NCBI RefSeq assembly: GCF_014649835.1
Contig: NZ_BMTU01000001.1
Location: forward strand, 558,001 to 622,000
DNA from: Streptomyces pilosus
GTDB taxonomy: Bacteria > Actinomycetota > Actinomycetes > Streptomycetales > Streptomycetaceae
DNA: 64,000 nucleotides
Direction of reading: 5' to 3'
Position 1 is the stretch's first letter. Each line of letters begins with the position of its first letter. The position numbers and the translations under genes were made by a program. Under the pieces are notes generated by a model. That model did no database searches, was not told the DNA's origin, and saw only the letters and a list, made by a program, of their open reading frames with translations. Shown in pieces: positions 30,769-39,238 of this stretch.

Positions 30769-31377
30769 GTGGAGAGTCTGGGGTCGCTGGTCGGCAGCCC
30801 GTGGATCTATGCGGTGGTGGCCCTGTCGGTCCTGCTCGACGTGTTCCTCCCGGTCCTGCCCAGCGGAGTCCTGGTGATCACGGCGGCCACCGCCGCCGCG
30901 GCCGGCACGGCGACCGACGTGCCCGACATCCTGGCGCTGACCCTCTGCGCGGCCACCGCGTCCGTCCTCGGCGACCTGGTGGCCTACCGCCTCGCCTGGC
31001 GCGGCGGCGCCCGCCTGGACCGGGCCATCGCCCGCTCCCGGCGGCTGACCGGCGCGCAGGAACGTCTCGGTGCGGCACTGGCACGGGGCGGCGGCGCGCT
31101 GGTCGTCCTCGCCCGGTTCGCCCCGGCCGGCCGCTCGGTGGTCTCCCTCGGCGCCGGCGCCGCACGGCACCGCGCCCGCGACTTCCTGCCCTGGTCCGCG
31201 CTGGCGGGACTGTCCTGGGCCGGCTACAGCGTGGCCCTCGGCTACTTCGGAGCCCACTGGCTGGGCGCGACGTGGCTGGCGACGGCGGTGTCGGTCGGCG
31301 CGCTGTTCGCGGCGGGCGCGGGAGCGGGGTTCCTGATGCGACGGAGGCCGCACCCCCGGCCTTCCGAAGCCTCGTAG
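30769..31377 (+). CDS. DedA/VTT-domain membrane protein
   Basis: 202 aa from GTG 30769, chosen for GGGGAG 5-6 bases upstream. The VTT core has DVFLPVLPSGVLVITAATAAA (the F-x-P-x-x-P-x-E/G-like motif, with Gly where many members carry Glu), GDLVAYRLAWRGG and ARFAPAGRSVVSLGAG (the conserved F-x-P-x-x-R-x). DedA proteins act as lipid scramblases or flippases in the envelope. A second member lies at 39.2 kb. Confidence 0.83.
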   Translation: MESLGSLVGSPWIYAVVALSVLLDVFLPVLPSGVLVITAATAAAAGTATDVPDILALTLCAATASVLGDLVAYRLAWRGGARLDRAIARSRRLTGAQERLGAALARGGGALVVLARFAPAGRSVVSLGAGAARHRARDFLPWSALAGLSWAGYSVALGYFGAHWLGATWLATAVSVGALFAAGAGAGFLMRRRPHPRPSEAS

Positions 31378-31464
31378 GGGCCGCCCGCGGGCGGTCGTCG
31401 CGACGCCTCCCGGGCACCTCGACGGCCGGGCGGTCCCGGCCTCGCGTGTCCGGCCTCACGGGGA

Positions 31465-31493
31465 CCAATCCGCGTCCGCGCCCGGACCGGATT
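31465..31493 (+). promoter_or_regulatory. SigK-type autoregulatory promoter
   Basis: CCAATCCG, 14 bases, then CCGGATT. The same 29-base layout occurs at 32993-33021 before the molybdoprotein gene. It resembles the remembered mycobacterial SigK promoter (-35 CCATCC, -10 CCGAAT) and ends 35 bases before the sigma-factor GTG. Confidence 0.65.
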
Positions 31494-31528
31494 ACGTCCG
31501 GAGATGTCCTGACCACGGAGGCCCCGCT

Positions 31529-32113
31529 GTGAGAGAAGCCGTACAGATCGGCAGAAATCCCTCGTCCGAACCGGATCTGCAGGAGCTGGTGGGGCGCGTG
31601 GCCCTGGGCGACGAGAGGGCGTTCGCCGCCGTCTACGACGCGGTGGCGGGTCCCGTGCTGGGTGTCGCGCGTGCCGTCCTGCGCGATCAGGCGCACTCGG
31701 AGGAGGTCGCCCAGGAGGTCCTGGTGGAGGTGTGGCGCACCGCGCCCCGTTACCGCCCGGACTTCGGGACGGCCATCAACTGGATCCTCACGCTGGCCCA
31801 CCGTCGCGCGGTGGACCGGGTGCGGTCGGTGGAGGCGGCGGCGGCCCGCGACCACAAGGCCGCCCTGCTGGACCGGACGCCGGAGTTCGACGAGGTGACG
31901 GAGCAGGTCGAGGCACGGCTGGAGCGGGAGCAGGTGCGCCGCTGCCTGCGCACGCTGACCGAGATCCAGCGCCAGGCCGTGGCGCTCGCCTACTACCGCG
32001 GGCTGACCTACCGCCAGGTCGCCGAGGCGCTGGCCCTTCCGCTGGGCACGGTGAAGACCCGGCTCCGGGACGGCCTCATCCGTCTGCGCGACTGCCTGGG
32101 GGTGACCGCGTGA
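31529..32113 (+). CDS. sigK: ECF RNA polymerase sigma factor, SigK type
   Basis: 194 aa from GTG 31529, CACGGAGG upstream. Region 2: LGDERAFAAVYDAVAGPVLGVA with EEVAQEVLVEVWRTAPRY (-10 recognition, here WRTA). Region 4: LTEIQRQAVALAYYRGLTYRQVAEALALPLGTVKTRLRDG, the -35-binding HTH. It belongs to the group with RskA-type membrane anti-sigma factors, and the overlapping downstream gene encodes one. It likely responds to redox or metal state and drives itself and the molybdoprotein-fasciclin genes. Confidence 0.88.
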   Translation: MREAVQIGRNPSSEPDLQELVGRVALGDERAFAAVYDAVAGPVLGVARAVLRDQAHSEEVAQEVLVEVWRTAPRYRPDFGTAINWILTLAHRRAVDRVRSVEAAAARDHKAALLDRTPEFDEVTEQVEARLEREQVRRCLRTLTEIQRQAVALAYYRGLTYRQVAEALALPLGTVKTRLRDGLIRLRDCLGVTA

Positions 32114-32862
32114 CCACCGCCGATCCGCACCGGCTGACCGGTGCCTACGCCCTGCACGCGCTGCCCGACGACGAACGCGACGCGTTCGAGCGTCACCTCT
32201 CGGGCTGCGAGGCCTGTGCCGAGGAGGCCGCCGAACTCTCCGCCACCGCGGCCCGTCTGGGCCTGGGCACCGTGGTGACGCCCCCCGCCGCCCTGCGCGA
32301 GCGGGTACTGCGCCGGATCACCACCGTCCGGCAGCAGTCACCGGGCGGTCGCGCGGACCCCGGCCCGGTCCGGGGCCGTCCGCGCGCCCGCCCGCTCTCC
32401 CGTTGGACACTCGCCGCCTGCCTCGCGGCGGCCGCCGCGCTGGGCGGGGCGGTCTGGCAGTACGAGCGGGCCGAGGACGCGCTCCGTGAGGCGCGCCGGG
32501 CCGAGCGGACAAGCGGCGGGATCGCCGCCGTGCTGGCCGCGCCGGACGCCAGGACGCGGACCGTCGTGCTCGGTGACGGCTCCACCGGCACGGTCGTGGT
32601 GTCCCGGAGCAGGGACGAGGCCGTGTTCATGGCGTCCGGGATGCCGCGTCCGCCGGGCGGCAAGGTCTATCAGCTGTGGTTCGACGACGGCGGTACCGGC
32701 ATGCGGCCGGCCGGGCTGATGGACCCCGGCAGGGCCGATCAGGCGGTCCTGCTGCGCGGCGCCGTGGACGGGGCGTCGGGCATGGGGGTCACGGTCGAAC
32801 CGGCCGGGGGCTCCGCACGGCCCACCTCCGCACCCGTCGCGGTACTCGCCTTCCCTGCCTGA
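32110..32862 (+). CDS. rskA: RskA-type transmembrane anti-sigma factor
   Basis: 250 aa; the GTG overlaps the sigma stop (GTGA). The N-terminal cytoplasmic anti-sigma domain has the zinc-type H-x3-C-x2-C motif (His29, Cys33, Cys36) in ERHLSGCEACAEE. One membrane helix (WTLAACLAAAAALGGAVWQYERA) and an extracytoplasmic RskA domain (VVVSRSRDEAVFMASGMP, GKVYQLWFDDGG) follow. It should sequester the sigma factor until proteolysed. Confidence 0.88.
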   Translation: MTTADPHRLTGAYALHALPDDERDAFERHLSGCEACAEEAAELSATAARLGLGTVVTPPAALRERVLRRITTVRQQSPGGRADPGPVRGRPRARPLSRWTLAACLAAAAALGGAVWQYERAEDALREARRAERTSGGIAAVLAAPDARTRTVVLGDGSTGTVVVSRSRDEAVFMASGMPRPPGGKVYQLWFDDGGTGMRPAGLMDPGRADQAVLLRGAVDGASGMGVTVEPAGGSARPTSAPVAVLAFPA

Positions 32863-32992
32863 CCCACCCGCGGCCCCGGCACCGGGCAACCGGTGCCCCC
32901 GGGCCCGCACGGGACGGTCGCGGCGGTGACATCCGTTGCCGGGCGTGCCGCGGACGGGTCCGGGAGGAAATGTCACCCGATCCGGTTCCCGA

Positions 32993-33021
32993 CCAATCCG
33001 CCCCGGCCGCGGAACCGGATT
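32993..33021 (+). promoter_or_regulatory. SigK-type promoter of molybdoprotein gene (leaderless)
   Basis: CCAATCCG, 14 bases, CCGGATT, identical in layout to 31465-31493. The -10 CCGGAT ends 8 bases before the GTG at 33028, so transcription should begin at or next to the start codon, giving a leaderless mRNA. Confidence 0.65.
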
Positions 33022-33027
33022 CCCCAC

Positions 33028-34644
33028 GTGACCGAAGAACACCAGGAACCACGTCATCTCCGCGGCACGACACGGCAGTTGGCCGGCGCGCTCAGCGGCG
33101 TGGTGGCGGGCTCCGCCGCGCTCGCCGCGGCGGAGCCGGTCGCGGCGGCGGTCCGTCCGCAGGCGAGCCCCGTCCTCGTGGTGGGAGGCGCGGCGATCGA
33201 CCGGACACCCGCGGCGGTGAAGGACTGGGCGATCAGGAGCTTCGGCTCCCAGGACAAACTGGTCCTGCAACTGGGCATCCTCGCCGTCCTGACACTCTGC
33301 GCCCTGGCCCTGGGAACGGTCGCGCTGCGCTCCCGGCGCACCGGCGCCGCCGGCGTCCTGCTGTGCGGAGCGATCGGCGCGGTGGCGGCCCTCGGCAGGC
33401 CCGACGCTGCCGGCCCGGCCGACGCCCTGCCCTCCGTGGTGGGCGCGTGCACGGGCGCGGTCCTGCTGTACGTCCTCACGGGCCGGCTCGTGCCGCCGGG
33501 CGCCGCGTCCGGCGCGCCGGACGGCCCCGGGGCCGGCTCGGCGAGCGGCCCGGTCCCGGACCGCCGGGGTTTCGTGATCCTGGCGTCCTCCGCCGTCGTC
33601 GCGTCCGCCGGGGCCGGTGCGCTGGGCCGTGCCCTGAACGGCACGAGGAGCCGGGACGCGGCCGCCTCCCGCGACCGGCTCGTCCTGCCGGCGCCGGACT
33701 CGCCCGCGCCCGCCGTGCCGAGGGGCGCCCTGCTCCGTGTCCCGGGAGTGAGCCCCTTCTTCACCCCCAGCCGTTCCTTCTACCGCGTCGACACCGCCCT
33801 GACGGTGCCGAGGGTCGACGTCGCGGGCTGGCGGCTGCGCGTCCACGGCGCGGGCGTCCGGCGCCCCCGCACCCTCACCTTCGACGACCTGCTCCGGCGC
33901 GAACTCGTCGAGCGGGACATCACACTGACGTGCGTGTCGAACGAGGTCGGCGGGCCCTACGCGGGCAACGCCCGCTGGCTCGGCGTACGGCTGGCCGACC
34001 TGCTGGCCGACTGCGGGGTCACGGCACCGTCGAAGGGCGGCCCGGCGGACCAGCTGGTGGCCCGCGCGGTGGACGGGATGGCCCTCGGCACTCCGGTCGA
34101 GGACGTCATGGACGGCCGTGACGCGCTGCTCGCGATCGGCATGAACGGCGAACCGCTGCCCTTCGCGCACGGCTTCCCCGTCCGCATGATCGTGCCGGGC
34201 CTGTACGGGTTCGTGTCGGCCTGCAAGTGGATCGAGGAGATCGAGCTGACCACGTTCGACTCCTACGACCCCTACTGGGCCGAGCGCGGCTGGGCGCGGC
34301 GGGCGCCGGTGAAGACCCAGTCGCGCATCGACACCCCCGAGCCGTTCGCCCGTCCGCGCGCCGGCACGGTCATGGTCGCCGGGGTCGCCTGGGCGCAGCA
34401 CCGCGGCGTCGACACGGTCGAGGTCCGTGTCGACGACGGCCCCTGGCGGCCGGCCGACCTCGCGGCCGAGCACAGCCGCGACACCTGGCGCCAGTGGTCC
34501 TTCCCCTGGCAGGCCACCAGGGGCGGCCACACCCTGACGGTGCGCGCGACCGACCGCACCGGCCGGGTGCAGCCCGACCGCCGCACCCGCACCGTCCCCG
34601 ACGGCGCCGACGGACGGCACTCCGTGGTCGTGACCGTCGACTGA
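33028..34644 (+). CDS. Membrane-bound sulfite-oxidase-like molybdopterin oxidoreductase
   Basis: 538 aa from GTG 33028. Three or four membrane helices occupy residues 15-210, followed by a Mo-cofactor domain with ITLTCVSNEVGGPYAGNARW, where Cys302 is the expected molybdenum ligand. Then GLYGFVSACKWIEEIELT and a C-terminal Ig-like dimerisation domain (GVDTVEVRVDDGPW). Sulfite-oxidase-family enzymes oxidise or reduce oxyanions or repair oxidised methionine outside the membrane; the substrate is unknown. It is in the sigK-rskA locus under a sigK-type promoter. Confidence 0.85.
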   Translation: MTEEHQEPRHLRGTTRQLAGALSGVVAGSAALAAAEPVAAAVRPQASPVLVVGGAAIDRTPAAVKDWAIRSFGSQDKLVLQLGILAVLTLCALALGTVALRSRRTGAAGVLLCGAIGAVAALGRPDAAGPADALPSVVGACTGAVLLYVLTGRLVPPGAASGAPDGPGAGSASGPVPDRRGFVILASSAVVASAGAGALGRALNGTRSRDAAASRDRLVLPAPDSPAPAVPRGALLRVPGVSPFFTPSRSFYRVDTALTVPRVDVAGWRLRVHGAGVRRPRTLTFDDLLRRELVERDITLTCVSNEVGGPYAGNARWLGVRLADLLADCGVTAPSKGGPADQLVARAVDGMALGTPVEDVMDGRDALLAIGMNGEPLPFAHGFPVRMIVPGLYGFVSACKWIEEIELTTFDSYDPYWAERGWARRAPVKTQSRIDTPEPFARPRAGTVMVAGVAWAQHRGVDTVEVRVDDGPWRPADLAAEHSRDTWRQWSFPWQATRGGHTLTVRATDRTGRVQPDRRTRTVPDGADGRHSVVVTVD

Positions 34645-34722
34645 CCCGCCGAGCCACCCCAAGCCACTTCCCCCCACCCCGTCGAACGCAGCCTGCTGCC
34701 CTCACCCCCAGGAGAAACCACC

Positions 34723-35373
34723 ATGAATGCACGCATCCGCCGCACCGCCGTCACACTGGCCGCCGCGGTCGTCCTGCCCCTGTCGCTGAGCGCCTGTTCC
34801 GACAGCGGCAGTGACTCCGCCGGTTCCGCCGACTCGCCGAAGGCCTCCGCGTCGGCACCGGCCGCCGACGGGGGCACGGGCAGCGGCGCCGCCGCGGACG
34901 AGCCGTTCGGCCCGGCCTGCTCGACGGTGCCGGAGGACGGCGCGGGCTCCTTCGACGGCATGGCGAAGGACCCGGTGGCCACCGCGGCCTCCCACAACCC
35001 CGCCCTGTCCACCCTGGTCTCCGCCGTGCAGAAGGCCGGCCTGGTGGACACCCTGAACAACGCCCAGGACATCACCGTCTTCGCGCCGACCGACGACGCC
35101 TTCGCCAAGATCCCGAAGGCCACGCTGGACAAGGTCCTGAACGACAAGGAGCAGCTGACGAAGATCCTCACCTACCACGTCGTGGGTCAGCGGCTGACGC
35201 CGCAGGACCTGGAGAACGGCTCCTTCGAGACGCTGGAGAAGTCGAAGCTCACCACGTCCGGCTCGGCCGGGTCCTACACCGTCGGCGACTCCGCCAAGGT
35301 GGTCTGCGGCAACGTGAGGACGGCCAACGCGACCGTCCACATCATCGACACGGTGCTGATGCCGGCCTCCTGA
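34723..35373 (+). CDS. Fasciclin (FAS1) domain lipoprotein, MPT83/MPT70-like
   Basis: 216 aa from ATG 34723, CAGGAGAAA upstream. Lipobox LSAC with Cys25, a disordered Ser/Ala linker, then a FAS1 domain (VSAVQKAGLVDTLNNAQDIT, VFAPTDDAFAKIP, LTYHVVGQRL, VHIIDTVLMP). Surface-anchored and probably adhesive. Mycobacterial MPT70/MPT83 are classic SigK targets, which fits this sigK locus. 78 bases after the molybdoprotein gene and probably co-transcribed with it. Confidence 0.88.
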   Translation: MNARIRRTAVTLAAAVVLPLSLSACSDSGSDSAGSADSPKASASAPAADGGTGSGAAADEPFGPACSTVPEDGAGSFDGMAKDPVATAASHNPALSTLVSAVQKAGLVDTLNNAQDITVFAPTDDAFAKIPKATLDKVLNDKEQLTKILTYHVVGQRLTPQDLENGSFETLEKSKLTTSGSAGSYTVGDSAKVVCGNVRTANATVHIIDTVLMPAS

Positions 35374-35396
35374 CGCGGAACGGGCGGACACGCAAA

Positions 35397-35440
35397 GGGG
35401 CCGAGGACCTGGCGAACGATTGCCGGGGATCCCCGGCCCC
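35397..35440. terminator. Convergent terminator
   Basis: GGGGCCG (35397-35403) pairs with CGGCCCC (35434-35440), and the interior palindrome CCGGGGATCCCCGG forms its own stem. It lies between the fasciclin gene and the convergent DUF2277 gene. Confidence 0.5.
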
Positions 35441-35461
35441 TCCGGCGTACGAGGAGCGCGC

Positions 35462-35695
35462 CTACCCCGCCGCCTGCCGCGCGGTGGCTCCCCGAACCTC
35501 CAGTCCGTCGAGCAGTTCGGCGGTCGCCTCGGCGATCGCGTCCACCGCCCGTTCGAACACCTCGCGGTTGTGCGCCGCCGGTGCGCGGAAGCCGGACACC
35601 TTCCTCACGTACTGCAGGGCCGCGGCCCTGATCTCCTCCTCCGTCGCCTCCTCGGGCAGGACGGGCGGACGCAGCGTCTTGATACTCCGGCACAT
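35462..35695 (-). CDS. DUF2277 family protein
   Basis: 77 aa, beginning MCRSIKTLRPP, the family signature, then EATEEEIRAAALQYVRKVSGFRAP. Small, cytoplasmic, function unknown. Full length for the family. Monocistronic. Confidence 0.88.
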   Translation of the reverse strand: MCRSIKTLRPPVLPEEATEEEIRAAALQYVRKVSGFRAPAAHNREVFERAVDAIAEATAELLDGLEVRGATARQAAG

Positions 35696-35781
35696 GCCCC
35701 CAGTCTGACGCGCGGGGCCCGGGTGTGCGCTCGAACGGATGAATCACCGCCGGGGACCCCGTCTCGACTCGCCACCCAAAA

Positions 35782-35798
35782 TCGAACATGCGTATGAT
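35782..35798 (+). promoter_or_regulatory. Possible LexA (SOS) box overlapping a -10 element
   Basis: TCGAACATGCGTATGA matches the actinobacterial SOS box TCGAAC-N4-GTTCGA at 10 of the 12 fixed positions. TATGAT (35793-35798) would be the -10 of the downstream gene, with GTG 6 bases later. Confidence 0.35.
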
Positions 35799-35804
35799 TG
35801 GACT

Positions 35805-36170
35805 GTGGCTGCGACCTATGACTTTCCGAGTGACCTCCTCGCCGGTCAGGAGGAACTGCATCAGGTCAGGGCCGAGTTGTCGGCCCTGCTGAAGCGGCTC
35901 CCCTGGTCGGTCGAACCCCTCGACGGGTTCAGTGACGACAACGGCTGGCGCAGGATCGAGCGTCCCGCCTCCCCGGGCTGGACCGAGGACGAACAGGCCG
36001 AGGTGGAGAAGCTCCGCCGGCGCGAGCACGAACTCGCGGTCTTCGTCAGCGGCCACCGCTACTGGGACGCCGTCGGCGGCTCCGACCGGGTCACTGCCCG
36101 CAGCCGGCTCAAGCACGTCCACGAGGAGAGGGACGAGGGCGCGGAAGGGGACGCGGGGAGCTCCGCGTAG
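35805..36170 (+). CDS. Conserved hypothetical actinobacterial protein
   Basis: 121 aa from GTG 35805. It reads VAATYDFPSDLLAGQEELHQVRAEL, then a tryptophan-containing region (LPWSVEPLDG, WRRIERPASPGW) and helical HRYWDAV. A charged tail ends the chain. No signal peptide or membrane helix and no known domain recognised. TATGAT lies 6 bases upstream, so the mRNA is probably leaderless; a LexA-like box overlaps it. Confidence 0.65.
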   Translation: MAATYDFPSDLLAGQEELHQVRAELSALLKRLPWSVEPLDGFSDDNGWRRIERPASPGWTEDEQAEVEKLRRREHELAVFVSGHRYWDAVGGSDRVTARSRLKHVHEERDEGAEGDAGSSA

Positions 36171-36178
36171 ACACACGA

Positions 36179-36214
36179 CGACGGCCTCCGGGACACAGTC
36201 TCCGGAGGCCGTCG
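36179..36214. terminator. Bidirectional terminator
   Basis: CGACGGCCTCCGG pairs with CCGGAGGCCGTCG (13 bp, loop about 10) between the hypothetical gene and the oppositely oriented tRNA-Val, serving both. Confidence 0.7.
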
Positions 36215-36221
36215 GTCACGG

Positions 36222-36293
<72 letters not shown>

Positions 36294-36534
36294 GAGGCCC
36301 GGGCCGCGTGCCCAGGTCGAGTCGACAGCCTACATGGCCCCGGGCGCGGTCCGGCAAACCCGTATCGCGAGGTCCCGCGGGCCCCCGCGGCGGCCTCCGG
36401 GGTTTCCCCGGGGGATATCCCCACCCCGGATCGGGGAGCGGCCCGGATCCCCGGCCGGGCCGCGCGTCCGTACGGTCGAAGAGCGCCCGAACACGGCTGT
36501 CGGGCGCCGCCGACCGGCCCAGGGGGAGACCGTC

Positions 36535-37335
36535 ATGACCCGCACGTCCCGCACCACAGCCCGCACCACCCGTACCGCACGGACGCGGTCCCTCGCCCTC
36601 GTCGGGGCCACCGCGGTGCTCGTCGCCGGTCTCGGCGCCTGCGGGGCGTCGGCCGGCGAGGACGACGACCCCGAACGCCGCTCCTTCGGCCTGCCGGGCC
36701 GCACGCTCACCATCGACTCCGACGACTCCGCCCTGGAGATCGTCGCCGCGGACGACCACCCCGCGGGCCGGATCGAGGTCACCCGCTGGTTCCGGGGGAG
36801 GGTCGTCGTCGGCTCCGACGCGAAGAGCACCTGGTCCATGGACGGCGACCGGCTGGTGCTGCGCCAGAAGTGCTCGGGACTCGTCGCCGACTGCGACGCC
36901 CGGCACCGCATCGAGGTGCCCCGGGGGGTCACCGTCGAGGTCGAGGACAAGGACGGCAGCGTGCGTGCCGAGGGCTTCCGCGACGCGCTGAGCATCCGGA
37001 CGACGGACGGCTCGGTCCGCGTCACCGACTCCACCGGCCCCCTGGAGCTACGCACCGGCGACGGGTCCGTGCGCGCGGCGGTCTCCTCCCGCACGGTGCG
37101 CGTGCACAGCGGCGACGGCTCGGTCCACCTCGAACTCGGCGCCGTGCCCGACCTGGTGGAGTCCCGCAGCGGGGACGGCTCGACGACCATCGAACTGCCC
37201 CGGGCCGGCTACCGGGTGGACACACGGACCGGTGACGGCGGCGAGGACGTGTCCGTGGCGCGCGACGACTCGAGCCCCCACGAGGTGACCGCCCGCACCG
37301 GCGACGGGAATCTCACCGTGCGCACGGCGAACTGA
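36535..37335 (+). CDS. DUF4097 beta-helix lipoprotein
   Basis: 266 aa from ATG 36535, AGGGGGAGAC upstream. The lipobox LGAC places the lipidated Cys at 36. The mature part is a parallel beta-helix of DUF4097 type with repeated turns DGSVRAEGF, TDGSVRVTD, TGDGSVRAAV, SGDGSVHLEL, SGDGSTTIEL and TGDGNLTV. Exported and anchored to the membrane face. Function unknown; relatives are linked to envelope stress. Confidence 0.83.
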   Translation: MTRTSRTTARTTRTARTRSLALVGATAVLVAGLGACGASAGEDDDPERRSFGLPGRTLTIDSDDSALEIVAADDHPAGRIEVTRWFRGRVVVGSDAKSTWSMDGDRLVLRQKCSGLVADCDARHRIEVPRGVTVEVEDKDGSVRAEGFRDALSIRTTDGSVRVTDSTGPLELRTGDGSVRAAVSSRTVRVHSGDGSVHLELGAVPDLVESRSGDGSTTIELPRAGYRVDTRTGDGGEDVSVARDDSSPHEVTARTGDGNLTVRTAN

Positions 37336-37409
37336 CGGGCCCGTGTGTTCGTCCTCCACCGGTGGGACAATGGCACCGGGCAGGGCGAACGACAGTACGG
37401 GAGAGGGAT

Positions 37410-38840
37410 GTGACGGCGACACCAGCGCGGCCGTACTCGCCGTCGGATCCGCGTGTGCCCCGTACACGCCGTGCCCCCTCGCCCCGCCCGCCGGTACCGC
37501 GCGCCCGCCGCGCTCCCGGGCCGCTGCGGGACACCCTCGCCCTGGTGGGGCTGCCGCTGGTGGCCGCCCTGACGCTGCCCGCCGCGTTCGCAGGCGGCGG
37601 GACCCGGCGCTGGTTCGGCGGGCGGGCCGAGAACCAGCGCGCGGAGGCGCAGGCCGCGAAGGACGCGGCGGCGGCCGCGTTCTACGAACTCGACACCGCC
37701 CAGCGCGATCTGCGGATCTCCGTCGAGACGATCACCGCCGTCGACTCCTCCCCCGCCGCCCGCCGCGTCGTCTCCGACTTCGAGGCGCTCGGCCGGCGCA
37801 TCGACGAGGCCAGCCACCGGTACATCGACGCCGTCGACGCCCACGACCTGGACCGCGACGACCTGGAGGCGTCGGCGGCCTCCCAGGCCCGCGCCCGGCT
37901 CACCGCCGCCAAGGAGGAACTGGAGCGGGTCAAGCGGGAACTGGACCGGTTCGCCGACGGGCTCGGCCCGCTCCTCGGCACGGCCGAGACCCAGCTCGCC
38001 CGGCTCGCCCCCTCCGTCGAACGGGCCCGGCAGGCGCTGCTCGCCGCGTCCGACGCCCTCGACACCGCGCGCGGCTCCGGACTCTCCGCCGACGACCTCG
38101 CCGCCCGGCTCGCGACGCTCTCCCCGGAGCTGACCAGGCTGAACCAGGGAGCCGGGCAGCACGGCGTGCCGGCGACCCTGGAGCGGGCCGAACGCGTCAC
38201 CCGCGAGGCCGAGGCCGTACGCGTCGAGGCCGAACGGCTGCCGGAGCGGGCCGCCGAGATCGACCGCCGGCTGGTCTCCCTGCGCACCCGCGCCCAGGCC
38301 CTCACCACCCGCTCCGGGCAGGTCGAACCGATCCTGAGCGAGCTGCGCCGCCGCTTCACCGTCGCCTGCTGGGAGGACCTGCAGAACGTGCCCGAGATCG
38401 CCGCGGAGAACGTCGGGCAGGCGGAGAGCAGACTCGCCGAGGCCAGGGCCGCCCGCGAGCAGCAGCGCTGGGCGGACGCGACGGCGCTGCTGTCGACCGC
38501 GCGGGCCCTGCTGAACACGACCGACGAGGCGGTGTCGGCCGCCGGTGACCGGCTCCGGCGGCTGAACGCCGTGCAGAAGGACCCCGAGCAGGAGATCGAA
38601 CGCACCCGCTTCGCCATCCGGGACGCCCAGCGGCTGGCGATGGCCGGCCGCAACACCCCCGACCCGCGCGACGCCCGTCCCCTGGACGACGCGGTGGCCC
38701 GGCTGGAGCGGGCCGTCGCCGACCTGGAGGGGCGTCACCCCGACTACTGGCACTTCCTGACGGAGACAGAGACGGTCAGGGCCGCGGTGGGCGAGGTGGT
38801 GGCCCGCATCCGCGAGGAGCGTGGCGGCGGCGCCCACTGA
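37410..38840 (+). CDS. Membrane-anchored long coiled-coil protein, function unknown
   Basis: 476 aa from GTG 37410, GGGAGAGGGAT upstream. A Pro/Arg-rich cytoplasmic start precedes one or two hydrophobic segments (LALVGLPLVAALTLPAAFAGGG), then about 400 residues of heptad-rich Ala/Glu/Arg helix (LTAAKEELERVKRELDRF, LERAERVTREAEAVRVEAER). No enzymatic motif. Probably a structural or scaffolding membrane protein. 74 bases after the DUF4097 gene, so possibly one unit. Confidence 0.75.
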   Translation: MTATPARPYSPSDPRVPRTRRAPSPRPPVPRARRAPGPLRDTLALVGLPLVAALTLPAAFAGGGTRRWFGGRAENQRAEAQAAKDAAAAAFYELDTAQRDLRISVETITAVDSSPAARRVVSDFEALGRRIDEASHRYIDAVDAHDLDRDDLEASAASQARARLTAAKEELERVKRELDRFADGLGPLLGTAETQLARLAPSVERARQALLAASDALDTARGSGLSADDLAARLATLSPELTRLNQGAGQHGVPATLERAERVTREAEAVRVEAERLPERAAEIDRRLVSLRTRAQALTTRSGQVEPILSELRRRFTVACWEDLQNVPEIAAENVGQAESRLAEARAAREQQRWADATALLSTARALLNTTDEAVSAAGDRLRRLNAVQKDPEQEIERTRFAIRDAQRLAMAGRNTPDPRDARPLDDAVARLERAVADLEGRHPDYWHFLTETETVRAAVGEVVARIREERGGGAH

Positions 38841-38871
38841 CGCACCCGCCGGCCCCGGTTAACCTGTGCCC

Positions 38872-39093
38872 ATGCCTCGCTACGAGTACCGCTGCCGGAC
38901 CTGCGGCGACACCTTCGAACTGAGCCGTCCGATGGCGGAGTCCTCCGCGCCCGCGGCCTGCCCCGCCGGCCACGACGACACGGTCAAGCTCCTCTCCACG
39001 GTCGCGGTGGGCGGCACCGCCTCCGCGGCGGCCCCCGCTCCCCCCGCGGGAGGCGGCGGTGGCGGCTGCTGCGGCGGCGGCTGCTGCGGCTGA
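38872..39093 (+). CDS. FmdB-family zinc-ribbon protein
   Basis: 73 aa from ATG 38872. MPRYEYRCRTCGDTFELSRPM is the FmdB/CxxC zinc ribbon, with the second half CPAGH. The tail ends in the Cys-Gly run CCGGGCCG, which could bind metal. TAACCT lies 6 bases before ATG with no ribosome binding site: probable leaderless mRNA. Role unknown, perhaps regulatory or metal-binding. Confidence 0.85.
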   Translation: MPRYEYRCRTCGDTFELSRPMAESSAPAACPAGHDDTVKLLSTVAVGGTASAAAPAPPAGGGGGGCCGGGCCG

Positions 39094-39238
39094 CGCCTCT
39101 CCGGTCCACCCGGCGGCATCCGGCAGGTGTGAGCCCGTCCTCCGTGGAAACACGGGGTGAACGGCTGTCGCGTTCCGTGCCCGTGAGGTGCGGTTCTCCT
39201 CAGCCTCCCTTCAGCTACGGATTCCTAGCCTGGACGGC

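Noticed and set aside
39196..39231. PHO-box-like TTCAG/CTCAG repeats 11 bases apart before the second DedA gene
   Set aside because: Only two weak units, and the downstream hexamer fits an ordinary -10 for a leaderless mRNA.
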